Of a stretch of DNA of 64,000 bases, positions 1 through 6,431 are shown piece after piece (positions within the stretch are counted from its first letter, which is position 1; each line of letters opens with the position of its first letter). This DNA comes from CAILZL01 sp050181835 (GTDB lineage: Bacteria > Pseudomonadota > Gammaproteobacteria > Steroidobacterales > Steroidobacteraceae), in assembly GCA_050181835.1 (NCBI GenBank), contig JBFXCU010000004.1:1-64000 (forward strand), written 5' to 3'. The translations under genes and the position numbers were made by a program. Under the pieces are notes generated by a model, which was given only the letters and a program-made list of their open reading frames with translations, was not told where the DNA came from and made no database searches.

Positions 1-31
1 GCGTGTCGGCCTACCCCACTACCCAATAGGG

Positions 32-121
32 GGTGGCCGCCATGCGTGAAATCGGTGGCCGTCTTGCCGTGAAATGCCTGGCCGCCATGACGTGAAACCG
101 GTGGCCGCCTTGCCGTGAAAT
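32..121. repeat. Four tandem ~22-bp repeats of an insertion-sequence end type
   Basis: Four near-identical units start at about 32, 54, 78 and 100, each with the core GGTGGCCG followed by CGTGAAA. The spacing is 22, 24 and 22 bp. Repeated blocks of this kind are usual at the ends of some IS elements, where they bind transposase; the IS21 group is my best guess from memory. No transposase of that type is visible, so this is a stranded element end. It abuts a different transposase fragment at about 128, so two mobile elements have met here. Confidence 0.55.
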
Positions 122-129
122 ACGCAGGT

Positions 130-288
130 ATCCTTGGCTAACTGCTGGGTCCCTATCTCAGGATGCGACAGCGCGTACGCCACCATCTCCTGCTTCTTTT
201 GCTGACTGAATCTTGGTTGCTTCATAATCTCAGTCCTAAAGTGTTGTCACTCAGAGGACGAGACTGTCTACTTTTTTGACTAAGTCCA
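130..288 (-). pseudogene. IS3-type OrfA start and element end, truncated
   Basis: On the minus strand an ATG at 225 opens about 32 residues (beginning MKQPRFSQQKKQEMVAYAL) that read like the helix-turn-helix start of an IS3-family OrfA. The reading is cut near 130, where the tandem repeats of the neighbouring element begin. Upstream of the ATG the sequence to about 288 (TGGACTTAGTCAAAAAAGTAG, minus strand) looks like the terminal inverted repeat and leader of the same element. Only the first third of OrfA survives and no OrfB is present, so it is inactive. The family assignment is by eye. Confidence 0.5.
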
Positions 289-554
289 AACAATCAGAAC
301 ATCGCTGCGAAGGCGGTCAGCAAGATTCAGGACGCGACGTACTGAGTGCGGTGTACCCCAACTTACTCCAGCGAGGTGCAACAAAGTCCTGAGTCCCACA
401 TTCAATCAAACATGGGGCCGGTTGGGCCCCAGAAAACGCCATGCGCTCAGGTTTCATTTACTTGGGCTCGTCGCTCATTTGAATGACCAAACCTCACTCC
501 TCGCGCCTAGCTTGGCGCTTTCTGGGACTCCAACGCAGCAATGTTCTGATTGTT
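289..554. repeat. 266-bp segment bounded by ~21-bp inverted repeats (MITE-like)
   Basis: Positions 289-309 and 534-554 are inverted copies that match at 20 of 21 positions. The 224 bp between them carry no credible gene on either strand. Small non-coding segments with terminal inverted repeats are typical of MITEs or gutted insertion sequences. The left copy directly abuts the end of the IS3-type remnant. I see no clear target-site duplication, so the boundaries are provisional. Nothing else is visible between 226 and 570. Confidence 0.4.
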
Positions 555-574
555 AACAGACCCGAGTATTGACC

Positions 575-613
575 AAAAAGAAACGGCTGCGGCGTTTGAT
601 ACGCCGCAGCCGT
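575..613 (-). terminator. Rho-independent terminator after the GH12-like gene
   Basis: An 11-bp perfect GC-rich stem (584-594 paired with 602-612, 7-nt loop) is followed on the minus strand by a T-rich run at 583-575. It lies about 50 bp beyond the stop codon of the minus-strand gene ending at 665. Confidence 0.85.
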
Positions 614-664
614 GAAGTCGATTGCGATCATGCTGGATCGCTGACTATCCAAGAGTATCTTAGG

Positions 665-1822
665 TCACGTGGGATCGGGTTCGTTCTGCAACGCAGTCCA
701 GAACTTGTTTGTTGTGAAAGTTCCACCTTCTATGATCTCCCAACCAATCTGGATACTGGTCAGATAGTCGCTGTCAGGAATCAGACCCAATCCGCGCAGT
801 CCATCAATCACGGCCTTGAGATCCAGCGTCATGGTTTCCGACCCGAATAGTGGTCCGCTATTTGGCACTAGGAATAACTGGATAACATTACCCGTAGCCC
901 AGCCGGCGGTGCCTACCCACAAGCGGAAGGTCTGGCCACCGAAGGTCACAGTTGGGCAAGGCTGTCCGGGAGTCTGCGGGCAGTTAGCTAGCTGACCAGC
1001 ATAGTAGCCATCATCAGCTATGCGTTGATTGATCATCAAGCTGGTATGTGCAGTTTCACTGCCTGCGGGATTGGCTTTGTCATGCAGATAGATATCCCAC
1101 AGTGCCTGATAGCGTCCTGTCGTCGGGGCAGACATTGACCAATGCACATGTGCCTTGGTGAGGTTCGTTACCTTGATGCCCATTGCACTATTGGTTGTGG
1201 TGAAGCCATTACCTTGAACCCACCCGCGTACTGCTTGTGGGTAGCCCTTGGCAATGCCATTGCCGTTGCTGTGGGTGGCTGTTACGCCCCAGCAACTTTG
1301 GGAATTTGCCCACATGCATTGCTGACCCGCTCCCCATGAGCCTTGTCCCCAGATGTTGTTTCTAACCATGTACTTGTCGTAAGTCTGAGAAGACCAGTTA
1401 TCACATGACTGCCATACGGGGGCGACCGTAGAACATATTCCTGTCGCAGCGGAAGAACTGCTTGAGCTTGAGCTACTAGAACTTGAACTTGAACTGCTCG
1501 AAATGGCCGCCACCGTACCGATGGTGACACGCTTGGTGGTCGTGGTTGTGCCGCCGGGGCCAGTGCAGCTGAACCAATAGTCCACAGTGTAGGGTGGGAA
1601 CTGTTTTGTTAATCCTGAAGTAGGCATGGCTCCGGCAAACCAGCGACAGCTAGTTGCATTTGTTGATCTCCACTTAAGCAACGTGGATTTTCCAGGCGCA
1701 ACTGTTGACGGACTGGCCGTCACTGTCACGGTAGGAGCACTGGTGGCGTGCGCTGGCATTGATGTTGTCATCAAAGCCAATGTGGCGACGCATGCTCCTG
1801 TCATTTCTCTAAAGCAAATCAT
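665..1822 (-). CDS. Secreted poly-Ser protein with Ig-like module and GH12-like domain
   Basis: Predicted secreted polysaccharide-active protein of 385 residues. Residues 1-26 form a Sec signal peptide ending in AHA. Residues 30-102 are an Ig-like module with Cys59 and Cys86. Residues 108-124 are 17 consecutive serines written with all six Ser codons, so the run is kept as protein rather than as a DNA repeat. From about 130 to the end the sequence resembles GH12 glucanases (NNIWGQ, ALWDIYLH, and IGWEIIEGG near the C-terminus holding a likely acid/base Glu). The strand that should carry the nucleophile Glu reads TSLMINQ, so that residue may be missing. The same Ig-like module occurs in the DUF1800 protein upstream. 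A GEMM-like leader precedes the gene and a terminator follows it. The GH12 call is from motif memory only. Confidence 0.65.
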   Translation of the reverse strand: MICFREMTGACVATLALMTTSMPAHATSAPTVTVTASPSTVAPGKSTLLKWRSTNATSCRWFAGAMPTSGLTKQFPPYTVDYWFSCTGPGGTTTTTKRVTIGTVAAISSSSSSSSSSSSSSSSSAATGICSTVAPVWQSCDNWSSQTYDKYMVRNNIWGQGSWGAGQQCMWANSQSCWGVTATHSNGNGIAKGYPQAVRGWVQGNGFTTTNSAMGIKVTNLTKAHVHWSMSAPTTGRYQALWDIYLHDKANPAGSETAHTSLMINQRIADDGYYAGQLANCPQTPGQPCPTVTFGGQTFRLWVGTAGWATGNVIQLFLVPNSGPLFGSETMTLDLKAVIDGLRGLGLIPDSDYLTSIQIGWEIIEGGTFTTNKFWTALQNEPDPT

Positions 1823-1907
1823 AAATACACCTCGTTCAAGTAGTGCTCCGCTGGTGGATTCAGGAAGATAGTTGGATTAGCGGCTTGGCTTGTTTGTCGA
1901 AAGCAGC

Positions 1908-1996
1908 TGGCCGATAACCCATTTATCTTTGATTCCTGATTAATCCTGCAGATCGGAGACTTGGCGTCCCCGCCTCACGGCGGGTTTGCAAATTAA
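1908..1996 (-). promoter_or_regulatory. Degenerate GEMM-I (c-di-GMP-I) riboswitch-like leader
   Basis: The minus-strand leader of the GH12-like gene contains GCAAACC, a GUGA-capped hairpin, GGGACGC, CUCCGAU, and about 40 nt later GGGUUAUCGG. This is the order of conserved blocks in GEMM-I RNAs. It lies about 86 nt before the start codon and has the same length as the canonical copy at 5822-5909. The base before GCAAACC is U where G is expected, and GCAAAG is replaced by GCCAAG. These are the positions I recall as ligand contacts G20 and A47 in the Vibrio cholerae Vc2 RNA. It may be a decayed copy or have changed specificity. Confidence 0.65.
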
Positions 1997-2033
1997 GAGT
2001 TAATAAACTCAGTCAAATGGCCACGAATGGCCA

Positions 2034-3404
2034 TCAGCCGAGGAACCCGAGATTTCGGGTGGCGAAGTTACGTAAGTTGGGAAAGACAACATCCAGATCG
2101 GCATCGGCTACGCCAAACCACTTCGCGAGTGTTGCTGCGTACTGATCGGTTGATGTGGTCGGCACAATCCTGCCGTTACCTACGTCATCTGGTCCGTTAA
2201 TCGCCAGGCTAGGCATCGTTCCGTAGATCCGAGCTCCTTGCACTGCACCGCCCATTACCATCGCGTGCCCCCCCCAGCCGTGATCGGAGCCATCTCCATT
2301 TGAGCCAAGTGAGCGACCGAAATCTGAGGCGGTGAAGGTAGTGACATTGCTCTGGGCGCCGATTTCACCGAGTGCATTCCAGAACGTGTTCAGATTCTTG
2401 CTGAGGATGTTCAGCAGCGTGGCCTGAGTGGCCAGTTCACTGTTATGAGTATCAAAGCCTGACATTGATATAAAGAATATCTGTCGACTGTCGCCAATCT
2501 GGGAGCGCGCCTTGATGGTTCTGGCGACCTGTCGGAGTTGTCCGCCGATGTTGCTGTCACCGGGAACGGAAGGAAAATCAGTATTCAGATTTCCTGCGGC
2601 TCCGAAAGCGCTGTTAACGAAGCTAACCTTGTCGTCAGCGTTCCGCTGAATCGACGCATATTCGCGCACCAATGGATTCGAGTTGGTAAAGGCCTGATTG
2701 AGGATGTCGATTGCGGTGCGCTGGCGTGTCCCGCTGCGATAGGTATTGTTGGCTGTGACGCTGAGTACAGGCGCTCCATTGTCACCTAATACATAGGGAA
2801 TTGTGGCTCGACCTTCTTGCCAGTAATTGGCTCCACCCACATTGATGTTGGTTGAGAGATTGGCAATTACACCCTGGTAAGACAACAGATCTGCAACCCG
2901 TCCGGCCCAGCCATAGCGCTCTGCAGAATTTGCGATGCAAGTTTGCCAAAGCGTCTGCTGATCGACATGGGAAAATAATTGCGGCGGGGTTGCCACAGTT
3001 TGCGCACGTGCCTGAGCTGGTGTCGTTGGCTGTACCAAAGTCCCGACGTTACTGATGATCGCGGCATTGCCGGCGTTGAACAGCGTGCGCAATTCCGGAC
3101 AGCCCGGATGAAACCCGTAGGAGTTTCCATCGCTCGCGGTGCCATTGAGCGCGAGCAGCGAGCTTTGTGCTAGCGCCAGATTAGACCGACTGGACTTGTA
3201 GGTGGCGTATGCCGTACTCGATGTTGGCACGACCCAATTGAAGGAGTTGTTGCCGCCCACCAGAAATACACATACCAGTGCTTTGTAGCCACTGGTATCA
3301 GCAGTGGCTGCAAGTGCGCGTTGCATGTTTCCGAACATACCTGCAGACGCCAAGGTGCCGGCGCTCAGATTCAAAAACTCTCGGCGAGAAATGTCGATCT
3401 TCAT
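2034..3404 (-). CDS. DUF1501 family secreted protein, Tat signal
   Basis: 456-residue DUF1501 protein, a family distantly related to the sulfatase/alkaline phosphatase fold with no established substrate. The N-terminus carries a twin-arginine motif (SRREFLNLSAG at residues 6-16) before a hydrophobic stretch and an ALA-type cleavage site near residue 33, so export is probably by Tat, as for a protein folded with its metal. Family-typical segments visible are FLVGGNNSFNWVVP, SMSGFDTHNSE and TASDFGRSLGSNGDGSDHGWGGHAMVMGG cut into parts across residues 310-400, rich in Asp, His and Asn that could bind metal. It lies 10 bp after the DUF1800 gene, the usual partner, and is presumably cotranscribed and controlled by the leader at 5822-5909. 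Confidence 0.85.
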   Translation of the reverse strand: MKIDISRREFLNLSAGTLASAGMFGNMQRALAATADTSGYKALVCVFLVGGNNSFNWVVPTSSTAYATYKSSRSNLALAQSSLLALNGTASDGNSYGFHPGCPELRTLFNAGNAAIISNVGTLVQPTTPAQARAQTVATPPQLFSHVDQQTLWQTCIANSAERYGWAGRVADLLSYQGVIANLSTNINVGGANYWQEGRATIPYVLGDNGAPVLSVTANNTYRSGTRQRTAIDILNQAFTNSNPLVREYASIQRNADDKVSFVNSAFGAAGNLNTDFPSVPGDSNIGGQLRQVARTIKARSQIGDSRQIFFISMSGFDTHNSELATQATLLNILSKNLNTFWNALGEIGAQSNVTTFTASDFGRSLGSNGDGSDHGWGGHAMVMGGAVQGARIYGTMPSLAINGPDDVGNGRIVPTTSTDQYAATLAKWFGVADADLDVVFPNLRNFATRNLGFLG

Positions 3405-3414
3405 AGGGGCGTTC

Positions 3415-5733
3415 TCAATACTGGATCGCGAATTGCGGTGAATTGATGATGAGATCTGCGGTCTCTACGACGCGCCGTGCGGGAGACGTCACCGGGATTC
3501 CTGTGGCGTAGTTGATGAGCGAGACCTTCATGGCGTCGGGCATCATCCCGCCCATGAGAATCAGATTCAGCTGGTCTACCAAGGCTGATGGTGTGGCTGC
3601 CAACGCTTCCCACTGAGTGGTATTGAGCAGGACAGTTGAATCGTTGATGCTGCCAGAGGCATCGTAATCAGTGCCTGCGTACTTCTTCCCGGTGCTATCG
3701 ATGAATTGGTACGTCTCCTGGTGTAACTGGTTTTGAGTCAGTACCAGGGTATTTTCATTGGTCGTCTGGAATTCCGGCACAACCAGATTCAGATCGGTAA
3801 GTTCACCGGCACGACGATAGTCCGGTCGGAAGAAATTGAATACCGATGGTGACTGCAAGGGTGCCTGAGCAAACAAGCTGTTGCTATTCAGAACAATGGA
3901 GTATTCCGCAGCTTTGCCGGCGGCATTGCTGGCATTAAATGCACGCCACAAATTTATTAGACGGATTAATGGTTCGCGCAATTTTCCTGTGGTTTTCAGG
4001 CCTGTTGCTTCAGTGTCCGTGAGGATGGCTTTAGTAACGGCAAGCAAGTCACCGCGAACACCGAATCCGTTGTTATTAAATACATTGGTAACGCGTTGTA
4101 CATAGGCAGGCGACGGGTTGCTGGTTACCAGCCGTTGGATGAGTTGCTTGCCAATGAAAGGACCGAGATTGGGATGACTGAAAATTGTATCGAGTGCAAT
4201 CTTCAGGTCAGCTGCAGCCGTGCCACCGGAGGGAACGACCGTGCCGCCAATGATCGTCTTCGCACCGGTATCATGGTGATTCTCGTAGGCAACCATCGCG
4301 TTGACATAGTCGTAGTCATAGACCCAGGAACTCTCACCAAAAGCGGACGTTGTAGGCTTGGATGCCCAGCCGGTAAACACTCTGGCAAGCGATTCGACAT
4401 CAGTTTGACTGTAAGTAGGCACGGGCTTGCCGCTGCTGTCGGTGATAACAGTGCCATCTGGATTCAGTTTCACCAGGCCGACGCTGAATAACTGCATGAT
4501 TTCTCGGGCGTAGTTCTCATCAGCATGCACGCCTGTCGCTGCGTTCGGTCTATCGTTTCTGAACATGGACAGGTACTGACCCATCGCACTGGATAAGGTC
4601 ACTTTTTCCAGGAGGTCACGGTAGTTTCCCAATGCCCCCTTTACCAACAAATCCATGTATGCGGCAGTAGCCTGGCTTTGGTACATCAACGGCCCGCCGT
4701 TGTTTGATACCACCAGGATTTCAGAAAGTGCAAAGGCTACGCGTTGACGCAGTTGATCCTTCGCGGTTACGGTATTCGTCAGCCAAAGGGGATACCAATC
4801 AACGTCCTTATTGGGAACTGATGGCAAGTACAGGCTGGGTGATGCCGCAACCTGCTCTGCAAACCACTGGTCATAGGTTTGTGTTGCAGCAGAGTTTTCG
4901 GTACTGAGGTTCGGGCCAAAAGTTGCGCGAGAAAGTAGTCGTGTGGCAGCGAGCGGACCCATCCCGGATGATGTAGCTGACGACGAAGCAGAAGAGGCGG
5001 ATGAAGAGGAGATCGAAGCGGTAGATGAAGAGGAACTCGATGTACTGGCCGACGTTGAGGAAGAGCCTGAGGAACTTGCGGCGCTGCCATTGATGGTGAC
5101 ATTTGCCGTGTTGGGCGCTCCAAGAGATACGCCACTTGCATTGCTAAGAGAAACAACGAAGTACTTTCTACCGGTAAAGGCTGCGACGTTGCTAATCGTT
5201 ATCTGCACAGTCTTTGCCGAAGAATCGCCTGCCGCCCAGCTTAAAGTGCCACTCTTCGCTGTGTAGTTGGCTCCGGCCTTTGCGGTGTCATCGATGGTGG
5301 AATAACTAATGCTGGCTTTACTCGTGCTGTTGCCAACACGGTTTATGACGACTGTCGCTAAGCCGCTTGTTTGCGAAACAACATATGCAGACGCTGAGAA
5401 TGCTGCTGAACTGGCGGTGGTTGTGCCCCTGACCGTGACGCGAGCTGTTGCACTGGCCGAGCCTTGTGGTCCGGTGCAGGTAACAGCATAGTCAACGGAA
5501 TAGGGCGGAAATTGCAACGTTGAACCCGACGTAGGCAGATTTCCGGCGAACCATCGGCAAGATGTCGAATTCGTCGAGCTCCAGGTTAGAGTCGTGTACT
5601 GACCTAGCTGGACAGTAGCAGGATTGGCGGTGACTGTTACTGTTGTCGTCGCGCTAGCAGTGGTCGCCATGACCATAAGCGAAACACAAATGCACAATGT
5701 CGTCAGACGTGTGAGAATTCCGAAGCCAATCAT
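3415..5733 (-). CDS. DUF1800 family secreted protein with Ig-like and Calx-beta-like modules
   Basis: 772 residues. A Sec signal peptide occupies 1-28 (ending ASA). An Ig-like module at 30-102 is closely similar to the one in the GH12-like protein, including both cysteines. Residues of about 108-215 look like a Calx-beta repeat (ISYSTIDDTAKAGANYTAKSG). A Ser/Ala/Thr-rich linker of about 45 residues follows, and the rest is a DUF1800 domain (AATRLLSRATFGPN at its start; NYAREIMQLFSVGL and FTGW within). DUF1800 has no proven activity but is commonly paired with DUF1501, as here, 10 bp downstream. The extra modules and linker suggest the domain is tethered to a surface or matrix polymer. A canonical GEMM-I RNA lies in the 5' leader, so expression likely follows c-di-GMP. 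Confidence 0.85.
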   Translation of the reverse strand: MIGFGILTRLTTLCICVSLMVMATTASATTTVTVTANPATVQLGQYTTLTWSSTNSTSCRWFAGNLPTSGSTLQFPPYSVDYAVTCTGPQGSASATARVTVRGTTTASSAAFSASAYVVSQTSGLATVVINRVGNSTSKASISYSTIDDTAKAGANYTAKSGTLSWAAGDSSAKTVQITISNVAAFTGRKYFVVSLSNASGVSLGAPNTANVTINGSAASSSGSSSTSASTSSSSSSTASISSSSASSASSSATSSGMGPLAATRLLSRATFGPNLSTENSAATQTYDQWFAEQVAASPSLYLPSVPNKDVDWYPLWLTNTVTAKDQLRQRVAFALSEILVVSNNGGPLMYQSQATAAYMDLLVKGALGNYRDLLEKVTLSSAMGQYLSMFRNDRPNAATGVHADENYAREIMQLFSVGLVKLNPDGTVITDSSGKPVPTYSQTDVESLARVFTGWASKPTTSAFGESSWVYDYDYVNAMVAYENHHDTGAKTIIGGTVVPSGGTAAADLKIALDTIFSHPNLGPFIGKQLIQRLVTSNPSPAYVQRVTNVFNNNGFGVRGDLLAVTKAILTDTEATGLKTTGKLREPLIRLINLWRAFNASNAAGKAAEYSIVLNSNSLFAQAPLQSPSVFNFFRPDYRRAGELTDLNLVVPEFQTTNENTLVLTQNQLHQETYQFIDSTGKKYAGTDYDASGSINDSTVLLNTTQWEALAATPSALVDQLNLILMGGMMPDAMKVSLINYATGIPVTSPARRVVETADLIINSPQFAIQY

Positions 5734-5821
5734 GTATTCACCTACATCTATCGAGCGGATCTCCGTCGAAGGATTGGAAAAGAGTTAGATAAATTAGGAT
5801 TGACGTTAGTCTCTGGAACAG

Positions 5822-5909
5822 AGCCTGACGGCAACCCCGCTATCTCAAGATCTAATGATCTATAGACCGGAGGTTTTGCATCCCCGCCTCACGACGGGTT
5901 TGCCTGTGT
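5822..5909 (-). promoter_or_regulatory. Cyclic-di-GMP-I (GEMM-I) riboswitch before the DUF1800 operon
   Basis: Read on the minus strand the element has the conserved blocks CACAGGCAAACC, a GUGA-tetraloop hairpin, GGGAUGCAAAACCUCCGG, a second hairpin of about 30 nt, and AGCGGGGUUGCCGUC. This matches the GEMM-I pattern closely, including the G before GCAAACC and the A-run after GAUGC that contact the ligand. It ends about 88 nt before the DUF1800 start codon. I see no strong terminator between it and the gene, so the mode of control (translation or termination) is not decided. Confidence 0.9.
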
Positions 5910-6431
5910 CTTGATTGTGAAGTTAACGGCACTCGTTAGCGTTGAACAATATGTCTTGTTAGGTAGACATCACATGTTGTTAGTGGTCATAGGGGAGTGT
6001 CTAGTTTTGACGACGCGTGTCTGCGTTTGACGAACTTCTCTAAGTCCATGCCTCATGATTACTGAACTCATTGTCGTTGTTTGTAAACAGTATGATTTAT
6101 GTTCAGCGTGGATCTGGAACGTCGACGCATGTGTGGTTGTTGGTGAGAAATGGTTTTCACTTTGATTAATTTGTTCATCGTCTGCGCATGCTGCGTAGAA
6201 AATTGCGTGTGCACTAAAAAGCATTCGTCCGCATGAATTGAATTGCAGAAATGCCGCGCGCGGCAACCAAGCTCTTGAATAGGGTAGTGCTCTTAGTGCG
6301 TTACTGATGTGGCGAACGCTTTAGTCCGTCGGGAAACAAAAAATCTATAGTAGGTAGGTGTCTATTTTTTGTCGGAGATAAGGTCGCGTAGCAGACTATA
6401 ATTGCGTTGTATTTGAATCGGATTAGCGTGT
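5910..6431. other. Divergent intergenic region between DUF1800 operon and GH9 gene
   Basis: About 520 bp without a credible gene; short open frames here have no domain-like features. It should hold the minus-strand promoter for the riboswitch leader and the plus-strand promoter for the GH9 gene. A TATAAT hexamer at 6397-6402, 45 bp before the likely GH9 start, could be a -10 box, but no convincing -35 hexamer sits 16-18 bp upstream. Confidence 0.4.

Noticed and set aside
1440..1500. Poly-Ser coding tract as a microsatellite
   Set aside because: All six Ser codons are mixed, so it is not a simple DNA repeat that could slip.
4096..4491. 131-residue open frame on the plus strand inside the DUF1800 gene
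   Set aside because: It lies antisense to a well-supported domain, has no domain-like features, and is a shadow of that gene's codon pattern.
5970..6266. 98-residue minus-strand frame between DUF1800 and GH9 genes
   Set aside because: No ribosome site, no signal or domain pattern, and low-complexity His/Thr-rich composition; more likely leader and promoter DNA.
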